Positions 18,608 through 33,594 are shown, numbered from the stretch's first letter. The stretch: DNA of 64,000 bases from Chloroflexia bacterium SDU3-3 (GCA_009268125.1 WBOU01000001.1:248001-312000); one strand, 5' to 3'. Program-made: numbers and translations. The notes: a model not told the origin generated them from the sequence alone.

Positions 18608-19287
18608 ACGTGCACCGCCTCGTCGCGCACGATCCGCCCGTCGCCAAAGGTGATGATGCGGTCGGCCTGCATGGCGATGTTGCGGTCGTGAGTCACGATG
18701 ATCAGCGTCTGCTGGTACAGCTGGTTGGAGAGCTTGAGCAGCGCGATGATATCTTTTGAGTTGGCGCTATCCAGGTTACCGGTCGGCTCGTCGGCCAGCA
18801 CCAGCGCGGGGTTGTTGACCAGCGCGCGCCCGATCGAGACGCGCTGCTGCTGCCCGCCGGAGAGCTGGCTCGGCAGGTGCGTGCGCCGCTCGCCCAGCCC
18901 CAGCGTGGCGACGATCTCCTGGAGCCGGGCGGGGTCCAGGCGGCGCTCATCCAGCAGCAGCGGTAGCGCGATGTTCTCCTCGACGTTGAGGATGGGGATC
19001 AGGTTGTAGAACTGGTAGATCAGCCCGATCTGGCGGCGGCGAAAGATCGCCAGCTTGGTCTGGTCGAGCGCGCAGATGTCGGTGTCGCCCACCAGCACCT
19101 GGCCAGAGCTGGGCGTATCCACCCCGCCCAGGATGTGCAGCAGGGTCGATTTCCCCGACCCCGAGGGGCCGACAATCGCGACAAACTCGCCCTTCGCCAC
19201 GCTGAAGCTGACATCATCCACGGCCTTAATCTGTGTGCCGCCCTTCCCGTACAGCTTGGAAAGGTTGCGCACCGTGAGAATATCCAT
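18604..19287 (-). CDS. ABC transporter ATPase (LolD/MacB type)
   Basis: 227 residues. Walker A GPSGSGKST, Q-loop in LIYQFYNLIP, signature LSGGQQQRVSIGRAL, Walker B VLADEPTGNLD, and switch His in VTHDR. The DEPTGNLDS form is usual for partners of FtsX-like permeases. The ATG at 19287 has GGAGGA 4 bases upstream; a more upstream TTG would sit on the ribosome binding site. It is the first gene of the two-gene exporter operon. Confidence 0.95.
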   Translation of the reverse strand: MDILTVRNLSKLYGKGGTQIKAVDDVSFSVAKGEFVAIVGPSGSGKSTLLHILGGVDTPSSGQVLVGDTDICALDQTKLAIFRRRQIGLIYQFYNLIPILNVEENIALPLLLDERRLDPARLQEIVATLGLGERRTHLPSQLSGGQQQRVSIGRALVNNPALVLADEPTGNLDSANSKDIIALLKLSNQLYQQTLIIVTHDRNIAMQADRIITFGDGRIVRDEAVHV

Positions 19288-19347
19288 GCGTTCCTCCAAA
19301 AAGTAGTGTCGCCGCTGACTCGCCTAACAACGATTCACAACTAAGCG

Positions 19348-20109
19348 CTACTGCATCCGTGGATCGTGCGTGGGGTCGGCATACATGGGCGGGCAGCCCT
19401 GCTGGGCCGCCTCGGGGCGCAGCTCGTAGTGCCAGGGCTCGTTGCCATAGATCTGGCACAGGCCGTACGCGCTGCCGTGCTGGGCCAGCCAGTCCATGGC
19501 GGCATAGGGGCCAACGTCAACCGCCTGGCCCGCCACGTGCGGCGAGGTGGCGGCAGTGGCAACCCAGCGGGCGGCCTCCTGCTCCGATCCGTACTGCGCC
19601 ACGGCCTCGCGCAGCAGCTGGCGCTGGTAGGCTGGCGAGCGCCAGCCGCTGGTGATGTGTATCACCAACTCGTCATCTGCGGCATCCGCCGAGGCCTGGC
19701 GCAGGGCATCGAGCAGCGCCGGGTCGAGCCGCTCAACCCCGGCCACCTGATCAAAGGCCGTGGTAACATCGGGCAGGATGCCATCGGCCTCGCCAAGCAC
19801 GCCAGGCAGCTCGCGGGGCGGGATGTCGGCGGGGAGCGCAGGGAGCGCAGGCTCGGCTGCCGCCTGCTGGGGTGGGGCGGGCGTGCTGCGCGGGGCGGCG
19901 GTGGGCGTGGCGGGCTCGGCTGCCGCCTGCTGCTGGGGCTGCTGCGAGGGCGGGGCGGGCGTGCTGCGGGGCGGCGCGCTGGGGCGCGGCGAGGAGGCCA
20001 GCAGCTGGAAGCCCAGCCCCGCTCCCACCGCAAGAGCGGCGACGAGCAGGGCGACGACAAGGGCTGGCGGAAGACGATGGGCGGTTGGTTTTGATTCGCT
20101 GTATCTCAT
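19348..20109 (-). CDS. VanY-like D-Ala-D-Ala carboxypeptidase (M15)
   Basis: 253 residues. An N-terminal membrane anchor (about 17-40) leads to a long Pro/Ala/Gln-rich spacer (42-95) and an M15B domain. The zinc and catalytic motifs are visible: SGWRSPAYQRQLL, then SPHVAGQAVDVGP (His and Asp ligands) and EPWHYE (catalytic Glu, ligand His). It trims the terminal D-Ala of peptidoglycan stems outside the membrane. The divergent two-component system next to it, as in vanRS-vanY arrangements, may control it; that is inference. Confidence 0.88.
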   Translation of the reverse strand: MRYSESKPTAHRLPPALVVALLVAALAVGAGLGFQLLASSPRPSAPPRSTPAPPSQQPQQQAAAEPATPTAAPRSTPAPPQQAAAEPALPALPADIPPRELPGVLGEADGILPDVTTAFDQVAGVERLDPALLDALRQASADAADDELVIHITSGWRSPAYQRQLLREAVAQYGSEQEAARWVATAATSPHVAGQAVDVGPYAAMDWLAQHGSAYGLCQIYGNEPWHYELRPEAAQQGCPPMYADPTHDPRMQ

Positions 20110-20180
20110 GCCGCCAGTCTAGGCGGCCATATGTTGCCAGCGCGTATGCGATTTTCAATACGCCGACAATATGCCCCAGC

Positions 20181-20189
20181 TGCTATAAT
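20181..20189 (+). promoter_or_regulatory. Promoter for a probably leaderless mRNA
   Basis: TGC-TATAAT ends only six bases before the ATG at 20196. Transcription normally starts six to seven bases after the -10 box, so the message would begin at or next to the start codon. No ribosome binding site is present upstream of this ATG. Confidence 0.7.
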
Positions 20190-20195
20190 CGGCCC

Positions 20196-20882
20196 ATGCG
20201 TGTACTGATTGTTGAAGATGAGCGTTATCTTGCCGAGGCCATCCGCGATGGACTGCGCCTACAGGCCATCGCCGCCGACATCGCCGCCGACGGCGACGCC
20301 GCGCTGGGGCTGCTGGGCGTCAACACCTACGATATCGCCGTGCTCGACCGCGACATCCCCGGCCCCTCCGGCGACGAGGTGGCCAGACATATCGTCGCAT
20401 CCGGCAGCGGCACGCCCATCCTCATGCTCACCGCCGCCGACCGCCTCGACGACAAGGTCAGCGGCTTCGAGCTGGGGGCCGACGACTACCTGACCAAGCC
20501 GTTCGAGCTGAAGGAGCTGGTGCTGCGGCTCAGGGCGCTCGACCGCAGGCGCGCCCACCGCAGGCCGCCGGTGCGCGAGATCGCGGGGCTGCGGCTGGAT
20601 GCGTTCCGCCGCGAGGTCTACCGCGACGGGCGCTACATCGCGCTCACCCGCAAGCAGTTCGCCGTGCTCGAAGTTCTGGTGGCCGCCGAGGGCGGCATCG
20701 TCAGCGCCGAGGATCTGCTGGAGCGCGCGTGGGATGAGAACGCCGACCCGTTCACCAACGCCGTGCGCATCACGGTCTCGGGGCTGCGCAAGCGGCTCGG
20801 CGAGCCGTGGCTGATCGCCACGGTGCCCGGCGTCGGCTACCGCATCGACACGGCAGCGAGCGAGGGGGGCGATGGTGGATAG
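20196..20882 (+). CDS. OmpR-family response regulator
   Basis: 228 residues. Receiver domain 1-115: acidic pair in VEDE, phospho-acceptor in AVLDRDIPGPSG, conserved Thr in LMLTAAD, Lys in TKPFE. A winged-helix DNA-binding domain follows (130-220: LTRKQFAVLEVLVAAEGGIVSAEDLLERAW and VRITVSGLRKRLG in short pieces). It is read as a leaderless message and overlaps the kinase gene by 11 bases. Likely targets are the divergent vanY-like gene and the exporter operon, by position only. Confidence 0.94.
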   Translation: MRVLIVEDERYLAEAIRDGLRLQAIAADIAADGDAALGLLGVNTYDIAVLDRDIPGPSGDEVARHIVASGSGTPILMLTAADRLDDKVSGFELGADDYLTKPFELKELVLRLRALDRRRAHRRPPVREIAGLRLDAFRREVYRDGRYIALTRKQFAVLEVLVAAEGGIVSAEDLLERAWDENADPFTNAVRITVSGLRKRLGEPWLIATVPGVGYRIDTAASEGGDGG

Positions 20883-21993
20883 AGCACCTGGGCCGAGCGT
20901 GCGCCTCAGGCTCACCCTCAGCTACGCCGGGTTCCTGCTGCTGGCGGGGGCCATGCTGCTCGCAGTCGTGTGGGTGTTCCTGCTGCGCTACGTACCCCAC
21001 GATGCGATCGTCCTCTCCGACCCCAGACAGATCGGCGATGCGACCAGCCCGCCCACCCTCTTCATCCCTGGTCGGTACGACCTCTGGCGCGCGTTTGCCC
21101 CAAAGGCGGCCATGGCGCTGCTGGGGCTGCTGGCCTGCGGCCTAGTGGGCGGGTGGGTTCTGGCCGGGCACATGCTCGCCCCGCTGACGCGCATCGCCGA
21201 GGCCACCCGCAAGGCCGCTGGCGGGTCGCTCGCCCACCGCATCCGGCTGCCGGGCCGCCGCGACGAGTTCCGCGAGCTGGCCGACGCCTTCGACACCATG
21301 CTGGCGCGGCTTGAGGCCCACGTGGCCGAGCAGCAGCGGTTCGCCGCCAACGCATCCCACGAGCTGCGCACGCCGCTCGCGATCACCCAGACCCTGCTAG
21401 AGGTGGCCCGCAGCGATCCGGGCCACGACGCCAGCGCGCTGATCGAGCGCCTCGGCGAGGTCAACGCCCGCGCGATCGGCCTCACCGAGGCGCTGCTCCT
21501 GCTCAGCCGCGCCGACCAGCGGTCGTTCGCCCGCGAGCGCGTCGACCTGTCGCTGATCGCCGAGCAGGCTAGCGAGACGCTGCTGCCCCTGGCGGAAAAG
21601 CGCGGCCTCACCATCGAGACATCCGGCGACATGGCCGCCGCCATCGGCTCGCACGCGCTCCTGCTGCAGCTGGCCACCAACCTCGTGCACAACGCGATCA
21701 TCCACAACCTGCCCGAGCAGGGCAGCGTGTGGGTCACGACCAGCGTTCAGGGCGCGAGTGTGGCGCTCACCATCGAGAACACCGGCGAGCAGCTCACGCC
21801 GCAGCTTGTCGCCACGCTCGCCGAGCCGTTTCGGCGCGGCACCGGGCGCATACGCGGCGACCACGCGGGCGTGGGCCTGGGCCTGGCCATCGTCAAGAGC
21901 ATCGCCCAAGCCCACGACGGCGCGCTCGACCTCGCACCGCGCGCGGGCGGCGGGCTGCGCGCCACGGTGCGACTGCCCGCGGCGCAAAGCTGA
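20872..21993 (+). CDS. Sensor histidine kinase
   Basis: 373 residues: helix 1 (15-38), a short outer loop of about 40 residues, helix 2 (78-100), HAMP linker, HisKA with phospho-His in ASHELRTPLA, and an ATPase domain with N-box in NLVHNAIIHNL and G-box in AGVGLGLAIV. The short sensing loop suggests it senses within the membrane or through a partner, perhaps the ABC exporter, as in cell-wall antibiotic sensors. It overlaps the regulator gene. Confidence 0.94.
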   Translation: MVDRAPGPSVRLRLTLSYAGFLLLAGAMLLAVVWVFLLRYVPHDAIVLSDPRQIGDATSPPTLFIPGRYDLWRAFAPKAAMALLGLLACGLVGGWVLAGHMLAPLTRIAEATRKAAGGSLAHRIRLPGRRDEFRELADAFDTMLARLEAHVAEQQRFAANASHELRTPLAITQTLLEVARSDPGHDASALIERLGEVNARAIGLTEALLLLSRADQRSFARERVDLSLIAEQASETLLPLAEKRGLTIETSGDMAAAIGSHALLLQLATNLVHNAIIHNLPEQGSVWVTTSVQGASVALTIENTGEQLTPQLVATLAEPFRRGTGRIRGDHAGVGLGLAIVKSIAQAHDGALDLAPRAGGGLRATVRLPAAQS

Positions 21994-22031
21994 TCGATCA
22001 GGGCTATGAGGACGGCAGGGCCCATTCAGGC

Positions 22032-24320
22032 CTAGCGCAGCTTCAGCACACCCAGAATGCTGGAGTAGTCGTCGGTCCACAGCGGCGCGCCGGGGATCTG
22101 CAGCCGGTACCAGCGCGGATCATCCGCCAGCGCGCCCAGATCCCCCACGCTGCGGGCCATCACCACCCACTGCGACCCGTGCTTGCCCGCAGCGCTCTCC
22201 TCCGCCGACACGGCCAGATCATCCTGGGCCAGCGCAACCAGCCCGGCATCATCCGCCAGAGCCGAGAGCACCGGATGCAGATCGAAAAACTGATTCGAAA
22301 TGTGGAAAGCCAGCACGCCGCCAGACGCCAGCTTACTCGTATACATGGCCAGGGCCTCGCGCGTGAGCAGGTGGATCGGCACCGAGTCCGAGGTGTAGGC
22401 ATCCATCACCAACAGATCGTAGGACTGCGGCGAGGCCTCCCCAAGCGTCAGGCGCGCATCGCCCAGCCGCACAGGCGTATCGCCTGCGCAGTCCGCCAGG
22501 AAGGTGAAAAACTGCGGGTCGCGCGCTATCCGCTCGACCGCCGCATCGATCTCGTAAAAGGTCCATGCCTGGCCGGGCTGGCGGTAGCAGGCCAGCGACC
22601 CCACGCCCAGGCCCACCACCGCCACGCTCCGACGCGTCGGCCCAAGCGTGCCAAACAGCTGCCCGGCAGGCCCGCTGGCGTAGTAGTAGCTCAGCGGCGT
22701 GTCGCGCCGCGCGGGGTCCAGGCTCTGGGTGCCGTGGAGCGTGGGGCCATGCGCCAGCTGGTGAAACTGGCCATTCTGGCTCAGCAGCACGCGGTGGGTG
22801 CCAAAGAAGGTGCGCTCGACATGCAGCAGCTGGCCCTGCGTGTTCACATACAGCCCCGCTGCCAGCAGGATGGCGGCCACCCCCAGCGCAAAGCGCAGCG
22901 GCCTGCGCGAGAGCAGAAAGCACAGCAGCGCTGGCACCCCAAACATCACCCCCACGCCAGCCTGCGTGGCCCCAAATGCCAGCCGCTGGGTGCCCAGCAC
23001 CAGCACGGCGGTCAGCAGGCCCAGCCCGAGCGGCAGAATCATGTCCCAGGCGCTCACCGCGATTCCATTCAGCCGGAACAGGGGCCGCCCAACCATGGCG
23101 AGCCGCTCCCGCCACGGCAGCGCTCGGCGCGGGCTGACCGCTGCAGCCGCCTGCGGCGCAGCGCGTTGCAGGTTCGCATTGAGCATGCAGGCCAGCACCA
23201 GCACCAGCGGGTACTCAAGCACTGTGCGGAACACCAGCGGCGCCACCAGCGAGTTGAACACCCCGCCCAGCGCCCCGCCCACCGACATCCACAGGTAGAA
23301 CTCGGTCAGGTGCCGCGCCTCCGGGCGGTCGAGCGCCATCTGGCCATGGCAGACCATGGCCACCACGAAGAACACCAGCAGGTGCAGCGGCAGCAGCAGC
23401 AGCAGCGGTCCGGTGGCCTGCGCGGCCAGCGTAAACACCAGCGGGAGCATGAGGATCGGCAGCGCCCGCGCTATGATCTGGTGCGGGATCGTGCGGCCCC
23501 CAAACAGCAGAATAAAGGTCAGCAGATACAGCGCCAGCGGGATCGTCCACAGCAGCGGCACCGGGGCGATATTGGTCGAGAGATAGGCGGTCACGCTCAG
23601 CATCAGGCTGGATGGCACGAAGGCCAGCAGCACCCAGCGCGCTCGCCTCAGCATGGTGATCGGCTGGCGGCTGGAGGTATCGCGTTCGGGTGCATCTGCG
23701 GGGGGCACCACAACGCCCGCACCGCGCCACACCACCAGCGCGCAGGCCAGCGTCAGCCCGGCCAGCAGCACATAGCCGCCCGCCCAGATCCGGCTCTGAT
23801 CGCCGAGGCGCAGCGCAGGCTCGATCAGCGTGGGGTAGGCCAGCAGCGCCAGCATGCTGCCCACATTGCTCGCGGCGTAGAGCGGGTACGGGTCGGCGGC
23901 GAGCGGGTGGCTGGTGCGCGCGAACCACGCCTGCAGCAGCGGACTGGTGGTGGAGACCACGAAAAATGGCAGGCCCACGGCGACCGCAAGCAGGCCAAGC
24001 AGCCACCACACCGGGCTGGTATCGGTGGGCGGCTGCCAACCAGCGGGCACAGCCAGCGGCAGCACGACCAGCGGCAGCAGCAGTAGCGCGCCGTGCAGCA
24101 GCACCTGGCTGCGCGCTGCTAGGCGGCGCGTGATCAGGTGCGCGTAGCCGTAGCCAGCCAGCAGCGCGACCTGGTAGAACAGCATAGCCGTATTCCACAC
24201 CGCCGGCGAGCCGCCCAGCAGCGGCAGCACCATGCGCGCGAACATAGGCTGCACCATGAACAGCAGGGTTGCGCCGAGAAACATGGTGGCAGCGTAGAGC
24301 ATCAGCACTATTGTCTTCAT
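22032..24320 (-). CDS. Membrane protein fused to a spermidine-synthase-like domain
   Basis: 762 residues. The first 500 residues hold about a dozen or more hydrophobic segments (MFS-like). The C-terminal part (about 555-762) is a Rossmann methyltransferase fold of the spermidine synthase type, with VAVVGLGVGSLA as nucleotide loop and YDLLVMDAYTSDSVPIHLLT as catalytic region. Fused proteins of this kind are widespread but poorly understood; several lack polyamine synthesis activity. The ATG at 24320 has GGAG 5 bases upstream. No polyamine gene is adjacent. Confidence 0.85.
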   Translation of the reverse strand: MKTIVLMLYAATMFLGATLLFMVQPMFARMVLPLLGGSPAVWNTAMLFYQVALLAGYGYAHLITRRLAARSQVLLHGALLLLPLVVLPLAVPAGWQPPTDTSPVWWLLGLLAVAVGLPFFVVSTTSPLLQAWFARTSHPLAADPYPLYAASNVGSMLALLAYPTLIEPALRLGDQSRIWAGGYVLLAGLTLACALVVWRGAGVVVPPADAPERDTSSRQPITMLRRARWVLLAFVPSSLMLSVTAYLSTNIAPVPLLWTIPLALYLLTFILLFGGRTIPHQIIARALPILMLPLVFTLAAQATGPLLLLLPLHLLVFFVVAMVCHGQMALDRPEARHLTEFYLWMSVGGALGGVFNSLVAPLVFRTVLEYPLVLVLACMLNANLQRAAPQAAAAVSPRRALPWRERLAMVGRPLFRLNGIAVSAWDMILPLGLGLLTAVLVLGTQRLAFGATQAGVGVMFGVPALLCFLLSRRPLRFALGVAAILLAAGLYVNTQGQLLHVERTFFGTHRVLLSQNGQFHQLAHGPTLHGTQSLDPARRDTPLSYYYASGPAGQLFGTLGPTRRSVAVVGLGVGSLACYRQPGQAWTFYEIDAAVERIARDPQFFTFLADCAGDTPVRLGDARLTLGEASPQSYDLLVMDAYTSDSVPIHLLTREALAMYTSKLASGGVLAFHISNQFFDLHPVLSALADDAGLVALAQDDLAVSAEESAAGKHGSQWVVMARSVGDLGALADDPRWYRLQIPGAPLWTDDYSSILGVLKLR

Positions 24321-24841
24321 AGAACTCCATTGGTATACCATATTGCTGTCAATCCAACATAGCAGCACTTGCGGCGCTGGTGCCGCCCATCCACGAGCTG
24401 ACATACGCGGCCTTGTCGAGCACCCAATTGCAAGCAGTGGCCAGCGCCGCCACGCGACAGCGCATACCTCGCAGATTCGGGCGAGCTGGCCGCTGCGGTG
24501 GCAGCGGAATACCGCTGTAGCTACAATCGCCACACCTGCTGAGATCAACTCTTTTCAGACGCATCATGTGCTCGGCGCAGGGGCGATCCTGTCCGCCTAT
24601 GCTATTGGGCAGGCCAGTGTATCACAAAAAGAGGGCAGAGAGCGCTACATAGCATGCCGCCACAGTGCGCGTGATGGCATAGTGGTGTGATGTCGTGGTG
24701 GTTGAAATCTTCTGTGCATCGAGAACCCCCCAGGGACTGCATGAGGCTGCCGGGTCTACGCGTTCTTTCCGATGCCTTTTTGCGCCTTGGTGGCAAATGG
24801 CTTTTTCCTTCGCGTCTTCATGGTGAATCAGCCTTTGCGCT
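24321..24841. other. Gene-poor stretch before the defence island
   Basis: About 520 bases without a supportable gene. From about 24770 on it carries fragments with CTTCGCGTCTTCATGGTGAA and TTGGTGG that belong to the same dispersed repeat family as 2112-2170. Confidence 0.5.
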
Positions 24842-24900
24842 CCTTGGTGTCTTGGCGTCTTGGTGGTACAAGATACTGCCAAACGAGAACGTATAGGCCT
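24842..24900 (+). repeat. Dispersed repeat, copy 2
   Basis: Contains GCGTCTTGGTGGTA, then CTGCCAAACGAGAACGTAT and GGCC, aligning with 2112-2170 base for base over most of its length. Confidence 0.7.
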
Positions 24901-24920
24901 TACATAAAGCAGTTTGGCAC

Positions 24921-24949
24921 TTCCAAAATGCTTTAGGTTATACTATAAT
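24921..24949 (+). promoter_or_regulatory. Possible promoter of the DISARM operon
   Basis: TATAAT at 24944-24949 and a poor -35 (TTCCAA at 24921-24926), 17 bases apart. The implied leader to the first methylase codon is about 260 bases, AT-rich and without any gene, with a possible stem between GAGCTAT and ATAGCTC around 25031-25093. A long leader could hold regulation. Confidence 0.45.
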
Positions 24950-25218
24950 CTGTCGTATGCTGATAGAGCGTGTTACAGACTCCTATGAGCGAACATTTGA
25001 TCTAGCTCTGGAACGATATTAAATCGGCCTATGAGAGCTATTTCTTGGTCTATACGAACATATATTCGATATTTGTAATAGATAGCTCGCGGTTTATCGA
25101 CTGATCAAAAATAGCACATATTTCCTAACATATTACTGAAGCCAAAGCATCTTCCCCGGCATACCCAGGTTCCCGCGAGGCCGCGCTGGCCTCACCTTGA
25201 ACGGTACCGAGGACGCCT

Positions 25219-30336
<5,118 letters not shown>

Positions 30337-30414
30337 GATGCGCAACGCTCGCCACCCGATCAGCCGCATAGTGCCTATATCGACTCGCCTGCGCGCCAGA
30401 TAGGAGAACCCGCC

Positions 30415-33400
30415 ATGATCGCAGCCAGCCTGCCCGAGCAGGGCCAGCTTGTCGAGGTGCGCCGCCGCCGCTACGTGGTGGCCGAGGTGCAGGGCAGCCA
30501 GCAGCCCGTGGGCGCGCTGGCCCCCGAGGCGCTGCGCCCGCAGCACATGGTCACGCTGGCATCCATCGAGGATGACGCGCTGGGCGAGGAGCTTCAGGTG
30601 ATCTGGGAGCTTGAGCCGGGCGCGCGCGTGCTCGATCAGCAGGCCCTGCCCGCCCCCGAGGGCTTCGACGACCCGGCGCGGCTGGACGCCTTCCTGCACG
30701 CGGTGCGCTGGGGCGCGGCCTCCTCCGCCGATGTGCGGGCCTTGCAGTCGCCCTTCCGCAGCGGCATCGCCATCGAGGACTACCAGCTCGACCCGGTGGT
30801 GCGCGCCATCCAGATGCCCCGCGCCAACCTGCTGATCGCCGACGACGTGGGCCTGGGCAAGACTATCGAGGCCGGGCTGGTGGCCCAGGAGCTGATCATC
30901 CGCCACCGCGCCCGCCGCATCCTGATCATCTGCCCGTCGGCGCTCCAGATCCAGTGGCGCGACCAGATGCGCGAGAAGTTCGGCCTGGAGTTTCGGATCG
31001 TCGACAGCGAGCTGATGCGCACGCTGCGGCGCTCGCGCGGCATCCACGTGAACCCGTGGGGCCACTTCCCGCGCCTGATCACCTCGATCGACTACCTCAA
31101 GCGCGACCAGCCGATGCGCCTGTTTCGCGAGACGCTGCCGGTGGGCGGCCACACCTACCCGCGCACCTACGACCTGCTGATCGTCGACGAGGCCCACAAC
31201 GTCGCGCCTTCGGGCGTGGGTCGCTACGCCAAGGACTCGCTGCGCACCGAGGCCATCCGCACGCTCGCGCCGCACTTCGAGCACAAGCTGTTCCTCACCG
31301 CCACGCCGCACAACGGCTACGCCGAGAGCTTCTCGTCGCTGCTGGAGCTGCTGGACAACCAGCGCTTCGCGCGCGGGGTGCCGCCCGACCGCAGCGTGCT
31401 CCGGCGCGTGATGGTGCGCCGCCTCAAATCCGAGCTGAAGGTGCACTGGAGCGGGCGCGCGCTGTTCCCCGCTCGCGAGCTTCAGCATATCGAGGTGGCC
31501 TACGCCGAGGCCGAGCGCGCCGCCCACCGCCAGCTCCAAGCCTACACCGCGCTGCGCCAGCAGGACAGCCAGGACGCCGCCGAGCGCACCGCCACCGAGT
31601 TCGTGCTCAAGCTGCTCAAGAAGCGGCTGCTCTCCTCGCCCGCCGCCTTCGCCGCCACGCTGGAGAAGCACCTGGCCTCGCTGGAGGGGGCGCAGCACCC
31701 CGAGCGGCGGGCCGCGCGCCGCACGCCGCTGGGCATCCTGCGGGCCATGGTGGCCGACATCGAGGATGCGGCGGGCGACGGCGAGAGCGACGAGCGGCTG
31801 GAGGAGGTCGTGCACACCAGCTCGCGGCTGTTTCGGCCCACCACCGCGCAGGAGCAGGCCCTGCTCGATGCGCTGCGCACCTGGGCCGAGGGGGCGCGGC
31901 GCAGGCCCGACGCCAAGGCCCGCACGCTGCTGGACTGGCTGGGCCAGATCGTGCGCCCCGGCGGCGCGTGGTCGGACGAGCGCGTGATCATCTTCACCGA
32001 GTACCGCGACACCCAGAACTGGCTGTTCGACCTGCTGGCCGCCGAGGGCCTCACCGCCAGCGGGCGCACCATGCGGCTCTCCGGCGGCATGGCCGACGAC
32101 GAGCGCGAGCGGGTCAAGGCCGCGTTCCAGGCCAGCCCGGATGAGAGCGCGGTGCGCATCCTGCTGGCCACCGACGCCGCATCCGAGGGCATCGACCTCC
32201 AGCGCCACTGCTACCGGCTGGTGCACTACGAGATCCCCTGGAACCCCAACCGCATGGAGCAGCGCAACGGGCGTATCGACCGCCACGGCCAGCAGCACAA
32301 CCCGCAGATCTTCCACTTCGCGCCGCAGGGCTTCGACGCGGCCAGCATCCGCCCCGATGTGGCGGTGGGCCAGCTGGAGGGCGATCTGGAGTTCCTGATG
32401 CGGGCGGTGCAGAAGGTCGAGCAGATCCGCGAGGATCTGGGCAAGGTCGGCCCGGTGATCGCAGATCAGGTGACGGATGCGATGCTGGGGCGGCGGCAGC
32501 GGCTCGACACCGCCCAGGCCGAGCGCGACGCCGAGCCGACGCGGCGCATGCTGGTGTTCGAACGCAAGCTGGATGACCAGATCCGCAAGCTCTACGAGCA
32601 GCTCCAGGAGAGCCGCCACACGCTCCAGCTCACGCCCGAGCACGTGCAGGCGGTGGTGGAGATCGCGCTGGATCTGGCGGGCCAGCCGCCGCTGCGCGAG
32701 GCGGCGCTGCCCGGCGTGTGGCCCGACCCCGGCGGCGCGCGGCGGCGCTGCCCGGTGTTCCACCTGCCGCCGCTCCAGGGCAGCTGGGCGGCCTGCGCCG
32801 AGGGCCTGGAGCACCCCCACACCCGCGCCCTGCGCCCGATCGTGTTCGACCACGAGCTGGCCAAGGGCCGCGACGATGTGGTGCTGGCCCACCTCAACCA
32901 CCGCCTGGTGCAGATGGCGCTGCGCCTGCTGCGCGCCGAGGTCTGGAACACCGCCAGCCACCAGCGCCACCTGCACCGCGTGGCCGCCCGCACCATCCCC
33001 GACCACCTGGCCAGTGCGCCGCTGGCCCTGATCTACGGGCGGCTGGTGGTGATCGGCGGCGACAGCGCCCGCCTGCACGAGGAGATCATCGTGGCGGGCG
33101 GCGAGATCCAGCAGGGGCGGCTGCGCAGGCTGAACGTGGGCCAGGTGCAGGAGACGCTGGACGCGATGGGCGACGCCCAGCCCGCGCCCGCCGTGCGCGA
33201 CGACCTGGCCCGCGCGTGGCCCGCCGTGGCCGACGCGGCGCGGGCCGCGCTGGACGCCCGCGCCGAGGACCGCGCCGCCAGCCTGCTGCGCCTGCTCGCC
33301 GAGCGCCGCGCCAAGGAGGCCGCCGACATCCAGCAGGTGCTGGATGAGCTAGATCGGGCTATCCGCGCCGAGCTGGATGACGAGCATCGCCCGGTGCAGC

Positions 33401-33594
33401 TGGCGCTGGACCTGTTCAACGAGAGCGAGCGCGAGCAGTACCGGCGCGATATCGACGCGCTGGAGGCCCGCCTGGCCCAGATCCCCGCCGAGCGCGCGCA
33501 GGAGACCGAGGCCATCGAGCGGCGCTACGCGGGCATCCAGCACCGGCTGTTCCCGCTCGCGGTGGTATTCCTAGTGCCTCGGCGGATGGCGTAG
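30415..33594 (+). CDS. drmD: DISARM SNF2-like helicase DrmD
   Basis: 1059 residues. An SF2 Snf2/RapA-like translocase: motif I DDVGLGKTIEAG near 142, motif II DEAHN near 258, motif III LTATPHNG near 293, then the C-terminal RecA lobe with FTEYRDTQNWL near 527, ATDAASEGIDLQ near 586 and QRNGRIDRHGQ near 615. The last 300 residues are Ala/Arg/Glu-rich and helical. In class 1 DISARM this gene goes with the adenine methylase, as here. The spacing to drmMI (78 bases) fits one operon. About 340 bases with palindromic repeats follow it, a likely break in the operon. Confidence 0.88.
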   Translation: MIAASLPEQGQLVEVRRRRYVVAEVQGSQQPVGALAPEALRPQHMVTLASIEDDALGEELQVIWELEPGARVLDQQALPAPEGFDDPARLDAFLHAVRWGAASSADVRALQSPFRSGIAIEDYQLDPVVRAIQMPRANLLIADDVGLGKTIEAGLVAQELIIRHRARRILIICPSALQIQWRDQMREKFGLEFRIVDSELMRTLRRSRGIHVNPWGHFPRLITSIDYLKRDQPMRLFRETLPVGGHTYPRTYDLLIVDEAHNVAPSGVGRYAKDSLRTEAIRTLAPHFEHKLFLTATPHNGYAESFSSLLELLDNQRFARGVPPDRSVLRRVMVRRLKSELKVHWSGRALFPARELQHIEVAYAEAERAAHRQLQAYTALRQQDSQDAAERTATEFVLKLLKKRLLSSPAAFAATLEKHLASLEGAQHPERRAARRTPLGILRAMVADIEDAAGDGESDERLEEVVHTSSRLFRPTTAQEQALLDALRTWAEGARRRPDAKARTLLDWLGQIVRPGGAWSDERVIIFTEYRDTQNWLFDLLAAEGLTASGRTMRLSGGMADDERERVKAAFQASPDESAVRILLATDAASEGIDLQRHCYRLVHYEIPWNPNRMEQRNGRIDRHGQQHNPQIFHFAPQGFDAASIRPDVAVGQLEGDLEFLMRAVQKVEQIREDLGKVGPVIADQVTDAMLGRRQRLDTAQAERDAEPTRRMLVFERKLDDQIRKLYEQLQESRHTLQLTPEHVQAVVEIALDLAGQPPLREAALPGVWPDPGGARRRCPVFHLPPLQGSWAACAEGLEHPHTRALRPIVFDHELAKGRDDVVLAHLNHRLVQMALRLLRAEVWNTASHQRHLHRVAARTIPDHLASAPLALIYGRLVVIGGDSARLHEEIIVAGGEIQQGRLRRLNVGQVQETLDAMGDAQPAPAVRDDLARAWPAVADAARAALDARAEDRAASLLRLLAERRAKEAADIQQVLDELDRAIRAELDDEHRPVQLALDLFNESEREQYRRDIDALEARLAQIPAERAQETEAIERRYAGIQHRLFPLAVVFLVPRRMA

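Noticed and set aside
21729-24086. Long plus-strand frame opposite the spermidine-synthase-like gene
   Set aside because: Low-complexity Gln/His/Arg translation; the minus-strand gene has membrane segments and a clear methyltransferase-type loop.
24950-25218. Riboswitch in the long leader of drmMI
   Set aside because: AT-rich with possible weak stems, but nothing that matches a known riboswitch core by eye.
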